Assembly (NCBI RefSeq): GCF_000423605.1
Contig: NZ_AUIH01000032.1
Span: 1-49,831 of the forward strand
DNA length: 49,831 nt
Origin: Saccharospirillum impatiens DSM 12546
Lineage (GTDB): Bacteria; Pseudomonadota; Gammaproteobacteria; Pseudomonadales; Natronospirillaceae
Direction: 5' to 3'
Each line of letters begins with the position of its first letter. Positions within the stretch are counted from its first letter, which is position 1. The notes beneath the pieces are model-generated. The model was given only the letters and a program-made list of their open reading frames with translations. It made no database searches and was not told the origin of the DNA. A program made the position numbers and the translations under genes. Below, piece by piece: positions 35,323 through 44,418 of this stretch.

Positions 35323-35449
35323 GTGCCAGGCACCGGGTGTGCTTATCCGGGGCCGGGCGGAATGCCGCCCACTCAACCCTTCCATGGGGCCTAGACCGCA
35401 ACAACCATGTTGCGGACTTCCCCGGACAAGCACACCCGGCACCTGGCAC
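35323..35449 (+). repeat. Palindromic intergenic element, copy B
   Basis: Outer arms 35323-35352 and 35420-35449 are 30-base inverted repeats with three mismatches. The core has CTAGACCGCAACAACC and TGTTGCGGACT; the inner hairpin pairs CCGCAACA (35396-35403) with TGTTGCGG (35408-35415). A further small hairpin (GGGCGG with CCGCCC) lies near 35356-35370. It lies between the alpha-E gene and the deaminase gene. An open frame running through it into the deaminase gene is not a coding start. Confidence 0.85.
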
Positions 35450-35517
35450 TCGCTTCAGTGCAAAATCCGAAATTGCTATTGAGACCTACTGATAGAAAAC
35501 TGATTGTGGATCGCATT

Positions 35518-36534
35518 ATGAAAGCATCTCTGACCGAACTTGCCGTTCAGGCACCCAAAGTCGAATTGCACCTGCACATCGAAGGCAGCCTCGAACCGGA
35601 ACAAATGTTCGAGCTGGCTGCACGCAATGGTATAAAATTGCCCTATGCCGATATCGAGGCGGTAAAACAGGCCTACCAGTTTGGTAATTTGCAGGAGTTT
35701 CTGGATCTGTATTACCAGGGCATGTCGGTTTTGCAGACCGAGCAGGATTTTTACGACCTGACCTTTGCCTATCTGAAACGCATTCAGGCCGACAATGTCG
35801 TTCATACGGAAGTCATGTTTGACCCCCAGGCGCATCTGGAGCGGGGCATTGCCTTTGACACCGTGTTGAACGGGATCGAACGGGCCTTGCAGCAGGGTGA
35901 GCGGGAGTTTGGCATCAGTTACCGGCTGATCATGTCGTTTCTGCGTCATTTGTCGGAAGAGAGTGCCTTTGAAACCCTGGCTCTGGCTGAACCCTACCTC
36001 GATCGAATTCACGCCGCCGGGCTCGATTCCGGCGAGAAAGGGCACCCGCCGGAGAAGTTTGAGCGGGTATTCGCCCGGTGTCGGGAGCTGGGGCTGAAGA
36101 TTACCGTCCACGCTGGCGAGGAAGGCCCGCCGGAGTATGTGTGGCAGGCGATTGATCGGCTCAAGGTGGACCGGGTGGATCATGGTAACCGGGCGATGGA
36201 GGATCCGGCTTTGGTCCGGGCGCTGGTTGATCGTGGCTATACGCTGACGGTTTGCCCCTTGTCGAACCTTAAGCTCAGGGTTGTCGAGGATATGAGTCAG
36301 CATCCGATCGCCTCGATGCTCGAAGCTGGCCTGAAAGCCACGATCAATTCCGACGATCCGGCCTATTTTGGGGGCTACGTGAATGACAACTTCCGCGCCC
36401 TGATTGATCACCAGTTGATCGACCGCGACCAGTTGTACAGCTTGCTGGTCAACAGCTTTGACGGGGCGTGGATGGCGGATTCGGCGCGGGCAGGGTACTG
36501 GGCCAAGCTGGATGAGCTGTTCGCCCGGGGCTGA
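35518..36534 (+). CDS. Adenine/adenosine deaminase family protein
   Basis: A 338-residue TIM-barrel metallohydrolase from ATG 35518. Zinc ligands H18 and H20 lie in [30 protein letters not shown] holds the next His and catalytic Glu; [11 protein letters not shown] carries the metal Asp. The EGSLEPE version, the [11 protein letters not shown] motif and the size are those of the bacterial adenine deaminase branch (as in pseudomonads) as well as short adenosine deaminases; adenine deaminase is my first choice. It would release ammonia from adenine to give hypoxanthine, linking to purine salvage. Upstream in-frame starts lie inside a repeat element and are rejected. No terminator is seen after it. 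Confidence 0.85.
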   Translation: MKASLTELAVQAPKVELHLHIEGSLEPEQMFELAARNGIKLPYADIEAVKQAYQFGNLQEFLDLYYQGMSVLQTEQDFYDLTFAYLKRIQADNVVHTEVMFDPQAHLERGIAFDTVLNGIERALQQGEREFGISYRLIMSFLRHLSEESAFETLALAEPYLDRIHAAGLDSGEKGHPPEKFERVFARCRELGLKITVHAGEEGPPEYVWQAIDRLKVDRVDHGNRAMEDPALVRALVDRGYTLTVCPLSNLKLRVVEDMSQHPIASMLEAGLKATINSDDPAYFGGYVNDNFRALIDHQLIDRDQLYSLLVNSFDGAWMADSARAGYWAKLDELFARG

Positions 36535-36614
36535 TTGACGTCCTACTTTTTATCGATGGTTAATTTGCCAGTGGAGGCTAAGCTGGGCGCTACCAAAGCG
36601 CCCGGAGAGCGTTC

Positions 36615-38279
36615 ATGTCACAGTCTTTAACGGTCGATGCCTACGACTACATTGTCGTCGGTGCCGGTACGGCCGGTTGCCTGCTGGCCAATCGGCTCAG
36701 TGCGGACCCGAACAACCGGGTTTTGCTGATCGAGGCCGGTGGTCGGGATAATTATCACTGGATTCACATTCCTGTTGGTTACCTCTATTGCATCAATAAT
36801 CCCCGTACCGACTGGCTTTATCGAACCGAACCGGATCAGGGTCTGAATGGCCGGGCGCTGATTTATCCGCGCGGTAAAACCCTGGGCGGATGTTCCAGTA
36901 TCAATGGCATGATCTACATGCGCGGTCAGGCGCGGGATTACAATGGCTGGGCCGAGTCGGTCGGCGATGATGCCTGGCGCTGGGAGAACTGTCTGCCTGA
37001 TTTTAGGCGTCATGAAAACCATTACCGGCTGGATGCCGATGGCGATGCGGATGCCGCTCATGCCGACTTTCATGGCCATGGTGGTGAATGGCGCATTGAA
37101 AAGCAGCGCTTGAAGTGGCCGGTACTGGACGATTTTGCCGCTGCCATGGTGCAGGCGGGCATTCCCTACACCCGGGACTTTAACCGGGGCGACAATGAAG
37201 GTGTCGATTACTTTGAGGTTAACCAGCGTAAAGGCTGGCGCTGGAACACGGCCAAGGCGTTTTTGCGCGGCATCCGGCACCGGTCCAACCTGACGCTCTG
37301 GCATTCAACCCAGGTCATGAAACTGGCGGTTGAACGTGACCCTGACGGTCAGCCACGGTGTGTCGGTGTGGTGGTTGAACGGGAGGGTCAGGAGCGGGTA
37401 GCGCGGGCACGCTCTGAGGTTGTGCTGTCGGCCGGGGCCATTGGCTCGCCACAGTTGCTGCAGGTGTCGGGCATTGGCCCGGCCATTGTGTCGCAGTCGC
37501 ACGGTATCGATGTGGTGAAGGATCTGCCCGGTGTTGGCGAGAACCTTCAGGATCATCTGCAAATCCGGTCGGTGTATCGGGTGAACCATGCCAAAACCCT
37601 GAACACCATGGCCAATTCCTGGTGGGGCAAGGCGCGCATCGGGCTCGACTATCTGCTGACCCGGTCGGGTCCGATGAGCATGGCTCCCTCACAATTGGGG
37701 GCGTTCACGCGCAGTTCACCCGAATACACGCATCCGAATCTCGAGTACCACGTCCAGCCGCTGAGTCTTGATGCGTTTGGTCAGCCGCTGCATCCGTATC
37801 CGGCGATCACCGCGAGTGTCTGCAACCTCAACCCGACCAGCCGGGGGCGGGTCCGGATTCGCAGCCATGATGCTCGCAAGGCACCCGCTATTTCTCCCCA
37901 TTATTTGAGTTCTGAAGAAGACCGCAAGGTGGCCGCCGATTCATTACGGGTGACGCGTCTGATCGCCAGTCAGCCAGCTTTTGCCAGGTACCAGCCGCAA
38001 GAAATAAAGCCAGGCGCTGAATACCAGAGCGATGATGAACTGGTCAAGCTGGCTGGTGACATTGGCACCACCATTTTTCATCCGGTGGGCACGACTAAAA
38101 TGGGTCCGGTTCAGGATCCATTGGCCGTCGTCGATGCCCACCTCAGGGTGTATGGCGTTGCCGGTTTGCGCGTTGTGGACGCCGGTATCATGCCGACCAT
38201 TGTTAGCGGCAATACCAATTCACCGACGCTGATGATCGCCGAAAAAGCCGCCAACTGGATTCTGACCGCAGACGAATAA
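36615..38279 (+). CDS. GMC family FAD-dependent oxidoreductase
   Basis: A 554-residue flavoprotein of the glucose-methanol-choline family. The FAD-binding Rossmann motif VVGAGTAGCLLANRL begins near residue 14; RGKTLGGCSSINGMIYMRG and GAIGSPQLLQVSGIGP are the two GMC signatures; FHPVGTTKMG near residue 490 holds the active-site His, followed by DAGIMPTIVSGNTNSPT. It resembles choline dehydrogenase and AlkJ-type alcohol dehydrogenases; lack of betaine genes nearby makes choline less likely. No signal peptide is visible. GGAGAG precedes the ATG. It follows the deaminase gene by 80 bp and converges on the mechanosensitive channel gene (10-bp gap). The substrate, probably an alcohol, is unknown. 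Confidence 0.9.
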   Translation: MSQSLTVDAYDYIVVGAGTAGCLLANRLSADPNNRVLLIEAGGRDNYHWIHIPVGYLYCINNPRTDWLYRTEPDQGLNGRALIYPRGKTLGGCSSINGMIYMRGQARDYNGWAESVGDDAWRWENCLPDFRRHENHYRLDADGDADAAHADFHGHGGEWRIEKQRLKWPVLDDFAAAMVQAGIPYTRDFNRGDNEGVDYFEVNQRKGWRWNTAKAFLRGIRHRSNLTLWHSTQVMKLAVERDPDGQPRCVGVVVEREGQERVARARSEVVLSAGAIGSPQLLQVSGIGPAIVSQSHGIDVVKDLPGVGENLQDHLQIRSVYRVNHAKTLNTMANSWWGKARIGLDYLLTRSGPMSMAPSQLGAFTRSSPEYTHPNLEYHVQPLSLDAFGQPLHPYPAITASVCNLNPTSRGRVRIRSHDARKAPAISPHYLSSEEDRKVAADSLRVTRLIASQPAFARYQPQEIKPGAEYQSDDELVKLAGDIGTTIFHPVGTTKMGPVQDPLAVVDAHLRVYGVAGLRVVDAGIMPTIVSGNTNSPTLMIAEKAANWILTADE

Positions 38280-38289
38280 CACCATGACA

Positions 38290-40839
38290 TCAGCTGGCCT
38301 GAGGGGGCTGTCGGCTGACCAGTTTGTCCAGCCCCTCGCTGTTGCGCAAATGGATATCGACTTGTTGAAAGGCAATCTCAATGCCGGCAAGTTTAAATTC
38401 GCGGTCAATGTAACGATTGATTTCGTCGATGGAAGGGTTTCTGTCCTGCAGTTGTTTTACATGAATGCGCAGTTCATGATCAAGTGTGCTGGCACCAAAA
38501 TTCAGAAACAGGACCTGGGGTTCCGGCTCACTCAATACGCGCGGGTTATCCCTGGCGGCATTGAGCAACAGGGTTCGCGTTTTATCGAGGTCTGAGCCAT
38601 AGGCGACGCCGACCCGTACGATGACCCGGGTGACCGTGTCGGTTAGCGACCAGTTGATCAATTGGCCCGTGACAAAGGTTTTGTTGGGAACAATGATGTC
38701 TTTGCGGTCGAAGTCGGTAATGGTGGTTGCGCGGATACGAATCTGGCGAACCACGCCCGACAGATCGCCCAGCGTCACGATATCGCCTATGCGGATGGGG
38801 CGTTCAAACAGGATAATCAGCCCCGACACGAAGTTGGCAAAAATCTCCTGCAAGCCAAACCCAAGCCCCACGCTGAGTGCGGCCACCAGCCACTGCAGCT
38901 TGTCCCAGCTGACACCCAGGCTGGACAAAGCCAGTACCAGGCCGAAGCCGGTGATGATGTAGTTGAGTAGAGTGGTCATGGCGTAGGCACTGCCCTGGCG
39001 CAAACTGAGCCGGGATAACACCAGCATTTCCAGTAAGCCAGGCAGATTGGCCGCAAGAAAGAGTGACAGGGTGATGATGATAAAGAATGACGACAGATCG
39101 AACAGGCTCATGCTGCCCGGGGCCTCAGGCGTACCGTATTGCCAGATGACCAGAGAGTCGAGATAGCCAAACACACCCACCAGATCAGCCCACGCCCAAT
39201 AGAGCAACCCGCCAAAGAAGGTCAGCAATAGAAAACGAACCAGTCGCTGGGTTTGTTGTTTCACTTGAAGCAGTTCTGCCGTTGGGTCGGGCAGCGGCTC
39301 CTGGATTTTCCCCGGGTCGCTCGCTCGCTGCGCTTCGCGTTGTTCGACCAGTTCTTTGTATTGCTCTTCACGCTGCTCGCGCAGGCGAGTACCCGACAGC
39401 TCAATCGCCCGGCGCACCGTCGCTTCGGCTATCGCCCAGCCACTGATGACATAGAATGTCGCCAGAAATCGACCGGTCAGTTGCAGGCTGGTGTAATAGA
39501 ATCCCGCCAGGGTCAGAAATACGAGGCTCAGTGGCAGCAATACTAGAACCAGATTGAGAATCCAGCGGACACCGGGTGGCACAAAATCTAAGGGCAGTTG
39601 CCTTAACAGTCGACGGAAGAAATACGCCACCAAAGCACCAGCCAGTATCAGAATGACCGGGCCGACGATATCGGCGCTGAGGGACTCGCCCTGTTGTACC
39701 GCCAAAGTTAACGCAGCGCTGGTGGGCAGCAATACCCAGGCGAGCCGCCTGATAAATGTGCGGAGCGTTTTACGAGTTTTATCGGACCACTGAAAGTCGG
39801 TTTCAGCGATTTGGCCGGGTGCCAGGATGGCGCGTAAAAATTGGATCACAAACAAGCTCAGGGCGATGGCCGTGAAGGCGGGCCCAAGCACTATGCTGTT
39901 CGATGCTGACTGGCCAGAAAATAGATTGCCAATGGCCAGCAAGGCCAGACTGGCCGGTACTGTGAGCGCGGCTGTCAGTGCCAGAGCCTGCAGTGTGGAC
40001 CAGGGGCTGGGCGTTGCGGTGAGTGGTTCAGCTCCGCTGGTCGCACCTTGAGGTTCTTCTTGCTGGCGCGCGTGTGGGTATGATCTTCCGGGCAGCAGTG
40101 TTGTCGCCAAGGCCGTTTTTAGCCGCGGGCGTAACCAGTACAGAGCCAAGGCGGGCAGGATGAGCAGGCACCCGAACCATCGCCAGAGTGACAGTCCGCC
40201 CGGGCTCAGATTCATTGATACCTGGCCAGGGAGGCGAGCCAGCTGTTGCTGCAATGCGCCGGGTGCGTTCGCAAACCAGGCAAGGCCAATGGCCGGATTG
40301 CTGGGTACCCAGAACAATTGCTCGGTAATACTGCTGCGCAGGCGTTCTGCTGTAGCCGTCAGTTCTAGTTGGGCGCGTTGCAGGCTAACACCTGTGGTGA
40401 CCAGTTCCTGCAATTGGTCTTGCAGTTCAGACAGGCGCAGATCAGCCGGGTAAGCGCCTGGGTTGTCCTGGATCTCCCGCTGTTGCTGGGTCACCGTGAA
40501 TTGCATGAGCCGGGTATCCGCGATCAGGTCTGACAGGCCGGGGTCAAATTCGAAATTGGGCAGGTTGGCATTCTGTTCCTGCAAAACGCGAAACACCTGA
40601 CCGCTGCCTCTCAGTGCGACGATATGCTCGTTGAGCGCACTTTCATTGCCGAGCAAGCGGGTATGCTGACGCTGCACCTGCACCAGACGTTGATTCAGTC
40701 TGCCAGACTGTTCGCTGATCCGGTTCAATGCCTCCTGAATACGGTCACTGGTGTCGTATTCGGCCAGCACGGGTGTGCTGAACAGTAGGCTCAGGGTCAG
40801 CAGACAAAGCCCTGAACAATAGCGAAAACACGAAATCAT
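38290..40839 (-). CDS. Mechanosensitive channel, MscS/MscK type
   Basis: About 849 residues from ATG 40839, with a signal peptide ending TPVLA before EYDTSD; an in-frame TTG at 40860 adds seven residues and is an alternative. A periplasmic, partly coiled-coil region follows (about 25-190), then about ten hydrophobic segments. The C-terminal MscS core has LSVGLGFGLQEIFANFVSGL as pore helix region and then the beta domain GDIVTLGDLSGVV and IIVPNKTFVTGQLINWS. Such channels open when the inner membrane is stretched and release osmolytes during hypo-osmotic shock, which suits a saline organism. A Glu/Arg-rich linker lies near 490-530. It is monocistronic; the convergent GMC gene ends 10 bp away. 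Confidence 0.9.
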   Translation of the reverse strand: MISCFRYCSGLCLLTLSLLFSTPVLAEYDTSDRIQEALNRISEQSGRLNQRLVQVQRQHTRLLGNESALNEHIVALRGSGQVFRVLQEQNANLPNFEFDPGLSDLIADTRLMQFTVTQQQREIQDNPGAYPADLRLSELQDQLQELVTTGVSLQRAQLELTATAERLRSSITEQLFWVPSNPAIGLAWFANAPGALQQQLARLPGQVSMNLSPGGLSLWRWFGCLLILPALALYWLRPRLKTALATTLLPGRSYPHARQQEEPQGATSGAEPLTATPSPWSTLQALALTAALTVPASLALLAIGNLFSGQSASNSIVLGPAFTAIALSLFVIQFLRAILAPGQIAETDFQWSDKTRKTLRTFIRRLAWVLLPTSAALTLAVQQGESLSADIVGPVILILAGALVAYFFRRLLRQLPLDFVPPGVRWILNLVLVLLPLSLVFLTLAGFYYTSLQLTGRFLATFYVISGWAIAEATVRRAIELSGTRLREQREEQYKELVEQREAQRASDPGKIQEPLPDPTAELLQVKQQTQRLVRFLLLTFFGGLLYWAWADLVGVFGYLDSLVIWQYGTPEAPGSMSLFDLSSFFIIITLSLFLAANLPGLLEMLVLSRLSLRQGSAYAMTTLLNYIITGFGLVLALSSLGVSWDKLQWLVAALSVGLGFGLQEIFANFVSGLIILFERPIRIGDIVTLGDLSGVVRQIRIRATTITDFDRKDIIVPNKTFVTGQLINWSLTDTVTRVIVRVGVAYGSDLDKTRTLLLNAARDNPRVLSEPEPQVLFLNFGASTLDHELRIHVKQLQDRNPSIDEINRYIDREFKLAGIEIAFQQVDIHLRNSEGLDKLVSRQPPQAS

Positions 40840-41033
40840 TGATGGGTCCGAAACCGACAAATTGATCAGTCAGTCTAGCCTGATTTCGGGGAGCTTGTCT
40901 TGTGGCAAACGAAGGCGGTAGGTGTCACCAGGATAGTCGAACACCTGACAGCCATGTGCTTAAGGCGCCGGTTGTGTCCTAACGGGGGACAAGCAATAAT
41001 CCCGACCAATGACAAAGATTTGTGAGCCACACA

Positions 41034-41540
41034 ATGACAGAGGCAGTAGGGGTGACCGGGACTGATTTTCGCATTCAAATTGATGATCTGAGCGGGCCTG
41101 AAATAGCGCTGCTGTTGGAGGAGCACCTGGCGGACATGAACGCCACCTCCCCACCGGAAAGCAAACACGCGCTGGATCTGGGCGGGCTGAAACACCCGGA
41201 CGTCACCTTTTGGACGCTTTGGGCGAGAACCGGTAACGGGCAGGGCGACCAACTGGCTGGCTGTTGTGCGTTAAAGCGCCTGGATGACCACCACGGCGAA
41301 ATCAAGTCGATGCGCACAGCACCCGCTTTTCGCCGCCAGGGCGTGGCTCAGCGTCTTTTGCAACACTTGCTGGATGAAGCCAGGGCACAGCACCTGCAAC
41401 GGCTCAGTCTGGAAACGGGCTCCATGGATTATTTTGCGGCAGCCCGAGCGCTGTATAGCCGGTTTGGTTTTGAAGTGTGTTTACCCTTTGGCGACTATAC
41501 AGAAGACCCAAACAGCGTGTTTATGACACGGCTTGTTTAG
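41034..41540 (+). CDS. GNAT family N-acetyltransferase
   Basis: A 168-residue acetyltransferase from ATG 41034; a GTG 12 bases upstream is another possible start. The acetyl-CoA binding motif A, IKSMRTAPAFRRQGVAQRLL, with R-R-Q-G-V-A loop, lies near residues 84-103, and motif B (ALYSRFGFEVCLPF) near the end. The N-terminal ALLLEEHLADMNATSPPES and HALDLGGL stretches match the small YsnE-like branch of the family. The acceptor is unknown. It is divergent from the mechanosensitive channel gene and followed by repeat copy C. Confidence 0.88.
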   Translation: MTEAVGVTGTDFRIQIDDLSGPEIALLLEEHLADMNATSPPESKHALDLGGLKHPDVTFWTLWARTGNGQGDQLAGCCALKRLDDHHGEIKSMRTAPAFRRQGVAQRLLQHLLDEARAQHLQRLSLETGSMDYFAAARALYSRFGFEVCLPFGDYTEDPNSVFMTRLV

Positions 41541-41581
41541 ATTAGTGGCATGGTTGGCTGCAAGGGCATTCGTTCGTGCCC

Positions 41582-41684
41582 GGCCACCGGGTATGCCTAT
41601 CCGGGGTCGGCGTGAATCCATCCATGGAGCCTAGACCGCAGCATCCTTGCTGCGGACTACCCCGGATAGGCATACCCGGTGGCC
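41582..41684 (+). repeat. Palindromic intergenic element, copy C
   Basis: Arms 41582-41607 and 41659-41684 are a perfect 26-bp inverted repeat. The core contains CGGCGTGAATCC and CTAGACCGCAGCATCC; the inner hairpin pairs CCGCAGCA (41636-41643) with TGCTGCGG (41648-41655). It lies in forward orientation before the GFA gene, with copy D inverted after it. Confidence 0.9.
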
Positions 41685-41741
41685 AGCACTTAATCCTGCG
41701 ATTGCACTAAGTTCGAAAAATACAAAAACCGGAGGTTCAAT

Positions 41742-42164
41742 ATGGCTAATAAATTAGATGCTGTCTCAGGCGGCTGTCTCTGCGGCGCGGTTCGTTTTGT
41801 GGTAAACGGACCGGTGTCGGCTTTTCATCTGTGCCATTGCGACCGCTGTCGGCATTCGACCGGGTCGGCGTTTGCCGCCAACCTCTTTACCGTGCCGGAT
41901 GCCATCACCTGGGAGCAGGGTGAGGATCAGATTAAACGCTTTGAATTGCCGACGGCCAAACACTGGACACGTCAGTTCTGTGCGACCTGTGGGTCCGGTC
42001 TGCCGTATGTAAATCGCAGTGGCAAGTTTCTGGTGATTCCGGCCGGCAGTTTGAATGGGGACCCGGAAGTGACGCCAGACGACCGTATTTTCTGGTCGGA
42101 ACACCCGCATTGGGTTGATGCAATTGAGCAGTCACCGACCTTTGATCGATATCCGACTCGCTGA
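41742..42164 (+). CDS. GFA family (CENP-V/GFA domain) protein
   Basis: A 140-residue small zinc protein of the GFA family (glutathione-dependent formaldehyde-activating enzyme domain). The zinc-binding cysteines are clear: GGCLCGAVRF near residue 11, HLCHCDRCRHSTG near residue 31 and FCATCGSGLPY near residue 83. GGAGG lies about ten bases before the ATG. True formaldehyde-activating function is known only for some members; most small bacterial ones are uncharacterised. The gene sits between two inverted copies of a palindromic repeat and has no conserved operon partner here. Confidence 0.9.
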   Translation: MANKLDAVSGGCLCGAVRFVVNGPVSAFHLCHCDRCRHSTGSAFAANLFTVPDAITWEQGEDQIKRFELPTAKHWTRQFCATCGSGLPYVNRSGKFLVIPAGSLNGDPEVTPDDRIFWSEHPHWVDAIEQSPTFDRYPTR

Positions 42165-42228
42165 ATTAATCGATACAAGTTGATTATTACTCAAGTTTTG
42201 GAATTCGCTGAGTTGACCAGCGGCGGTT

Positions 42229-42323
42229 ACCTGGGGTGCCCCTGTGGGGTAGTCCGCAGCATGGATGCTGCGGCCTAGGCTCCAGGGATGGATCTACGCC
42301 GACCCCACAGGGGCGCCTCAGGT
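42229..42323 (-). repeat. Palindromic intergenic element, copy D (inverted)
   Basis: Arms 42229-42250 and 42302-42323 are 22-base inverted repeats with two mismatches. Read on the minus strand the core is GGGGTCGGCGTAGATCC ... CTAGGCCGCAGCATCC, the same core as copy C. The inner hairpin pairs CCGCAGCA (42254-42261) with TGCTGCGG (42266-42273). The arm sequences differ from copy C at many places, yet remain complementary to each other. It lies between the convergent GFA and amylosucrase genes. Confidence 0.88.
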
Positions 42324-42376
42324 GGCCGGTGCGGGTGAATGCCACTTAGCCGACCCGAACTCCGCAACCCGAGTAA

Positions 42377-44302
42377 TTACTGCACGGTCAGCCAGCGTAC
42401 CTGATGTGGCTGCAGCGTCCGCATCGCCAGGCCTGCTTCCGGGTCGAGCAGATCAACCTGTTTGCCGCCCGACAACAGCGAGTCAATAAGTGACTGGTCC
42501 AGCTGTTGTTCGAAGTCTGCAAAGTTCGCCAGCACCAGCAGCGTGTCGGCATCCCGGGTTCGGGTGAACCCGAAAATATGGGGGTTGCCGGTTTCGATGA
42601 TGTGGGTATGGGCGTCGCCCAGCAGGGGGTTCGCTTTGCGCACTGCAATTAACCGTTGCAGTCCGGCATAGACCTGGCCATTGGCCGTATCAGGCTGATT
42701 TCTCAGGTCGAGATCGGCGTCATTTACCGCCACCCGGTTGACCCAGCGGCTGTCATTCAGTTTGTTGACGTCCTGTTGATAGCTGTAGTCGTTTAACAGC
42801 CCCAGTTCATCACCCAGATACAGCAGTGGCACACCGCCGATACTGAGGATCACGGCGTGCATCAGCATAATGCGATTGATCGAGCGCTGCACTTCATCCG
42901 GGTCCTGACCAGCCAGGGCCTGTTCCAGGCCGGCCAGTGAGGCCAACTGACCGGCGACCCGGCAGTCACCGGTGGTTTTGTTCTCCTGGAAGGGCACGCC
43001 GCGCGCGAAACTGCCGGGAAACTGACCGGTGTAGAACTGGTTCAGAAAACGGCGGTGGTGGTCCGGGTCGGTGCCCAGGCTCCAGGCGATGGTGTCGTCG
43101 AAGGTCCAGCCGATGTCATCGTGACCCCGAATGTAATTCACCCAGGCGGTATCGGGTGGTATCGGGAATCGCGCCTGCAAGCTTCGGGTCATCAGGGTGA
43201 CATCGCGCGTGGCCAGGGTGTTCCAGAGCATGGCCATGGTCAGCGGGTTGTAGGAGAGCTGGCACTCATCGGTGCTGATGTAGCGCACCACGTCATCCGG
43301 GTGCACGATCGCCTCGGATTTGAACAGCAGACCCGGAGCCGCGATGCGTGCCGCCGCGTTGAACGCCTGTATCAGCGAATGAGCCTGGGGCAGGTTTTCG
43401 CAGGGGGTGCCCGCTTCCTTCCAGACAAACGCCAGGGCGTCGAAGCGCAACACATCGGCGCCAGCATTTGCCAGAAACAGCAGCTCGCCCAACATGGCGT
43501 TGAACACGGCCGGGTTGCGGTAGTTCAAGTCCCATTGAAAGCTGTTGAAGGTGGTCCAGATCCAACGCTGCATGTCGTCGCGCCAGGTAAAGCACCCTTC
43601 GCGAATTTCCGGAAAAATTTCGCGCAGATAGGGCTCATAGGGCGCCATCTGGCTGCGGTGATCGAAGCAAAAATAATAATCGAGGTAAGCCTGTTCTCCC
43701 TGCTGGGCTCTGACCGCCCAGTCGTGCTCATCCGAAGTATGATTAAACACAAAATCGAGCACCATGGCGATGCCCTCCTTGCGCAGGGCGGATGCCAGGC
43801 GCTTCAGGTCGTTCGTGGTGCCCAGAGCCGGGTTCACCTCACGGTAGTCGGACACGGCATAGCCGCCGTCGCTGTTGGCTTCAGGCGCTTTGAACAAAGG
43901 CATTAAATGCAAATAGGTGAGACCGAGCTCTTTCAGGTAGGGGATTTGTTCACGCAATGCTTTCAGGTCGCCGGCAAACAAGTCGACATAACAGGCCGCC
44001 CCCAGCATATTCTCGCGCTTGAACCAGAGTGGGTCGGCCTGGCGCTTCTTGTCCTGATTGCGCAATACGGCCGGTCGCTGTTGAAAGGCTTCCAGCAAGG
44101 TGCCCAGCGTATTTTCAAGGTGATAGTAGAAATCGTACTGGTCGCCGTACAGGGAGCGCAGCAGACCAAAAAGCCTGGGAAACTGGGTGTTCAGGTTCGC
44201 TTCAAAGGCAACCCACTCTGTGTCGCTGTTGGCCTTGGGTTTTAGCCGGGGGAGTAAACGGTCCAGGGTGATGCGGGCGTCGTAATCGAGCGAATGATCC
44301 AT
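42377..44302 (-). CDS. Amylosucrase (GH13)
   Basis: About 641 residues from ATG 44302 with GGAAGG upstream; a TTG at 44320 is an alternative. Catalytic positions align with Neisseria amylosucrase with an offset of two: nucleophile D288 (VLRFDALAF), acid/base E330 (FKSEAIVHPDD) and transition-state D395 (GHDDIGWTF). Other matching segments are GGYAVSDYREVNP and DFVFNHTSDEHDW. Amylosucrase polymerises glucose from sucrose into alpha-1,4 glucan, releasing fructose; the closely similar sucrose hydrolases cannot be excluded. No sucrose transporter or fructokinase gene is next to it. It lies 117 bp downstream of the LacI regulator on the same strand, with an operator-like site in between. Confidence 0.9.
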   Translation of the reverse strand: MDHSLDYDARITLDRLLPRLKPKANSDTEWVAFEANLNTQFPRLFGLLRSLYGDQYDFYYHLENTLGTLLEAFQQRPAVLRNQDKKRQADPLWFKRENMLGAACYVDLFAGDLKALREQIPYLKELGLTYLHLMPLFKAPEANSDGGYAVSDYREVNPALGTTNDLKRLASALRKEGIAMVLDFVFNHTSDEHDWAVRAQQGEQAYLDYYFCFDHRSQMAPYEPYLREIFPEIREGCFTWRDDMQRWIWTTFNSFQWDLNYRNPAVFNAMLGELLFLANAGADVLRFDALAFVWKEAGTPCENLPQAHSLIQAFNAAARIAAPGLLFKSEAIVHPDDVVRYISTDECQLSYNPLTMAMLWNTLATRDVTLMTRSLQARFPIPPDTAWVNYIRGHDDIGWTFDDTIAWSLGTDPDHHRRFLNQFYTGQFPGSFARGVPFQENKTTGDCRVAGQLASLAGLEQALAGQDPDEVQRSINRIMLMHAVILSIGGVPLLYLGDELGLLNDYSYQQDVNKLNDSRWVNRVAVNDADLDLRNQPDTANGQVYAGLQRLIAVRKANPLLGDAHTHIIETGNPHIFGFTRTRDADTLLVLANFADFEQQLDQSLIDSLLSGGKQVDLLDPEAGLAMRTLQPHQVRWLTVQ

Positions 44303-44379
44303 GGCGCGGCCTTCCAGCAAAAATACAGAGTGAACGGGTGGCTTTCCTCCAGTCTAACCAGCTTGGCGGTTAATGTTAA

Positions 44380-44393
44380 CTTAATCGTTTAAG
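44380..44393. promoter_or_regulatory. Candidate LacI-type operator before the amylosucrase gene
   Basis: CTTAATCGTTTAAG is a 14-bp near-palindrome (one mismatched pair) with the central CG typical of LacI-family operators. It lies about 80 bp upstream of the amylosucrase start. It differs from the two sites upstream of the sugar operon, so a different regulator may act here. Confidence 0.35.
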
Positions 44394-44418
44394 GGGGTTG
44401 CTGACCGCCATGCTGTCG

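Noticed and set aside
35407-35517. Upstream extension of the deaminase reading frame
   Set aside because: It begins inside repeat copy B and adds residues alien to the family; ATG 35518 gives the usual N-terminus.
43055-43906. Long plus-strand open frame opposite amylosucrase
   Set aside because: It is a shadow of the amylosucrase gene, whose catalytic residues are all in frame on the minus strand.
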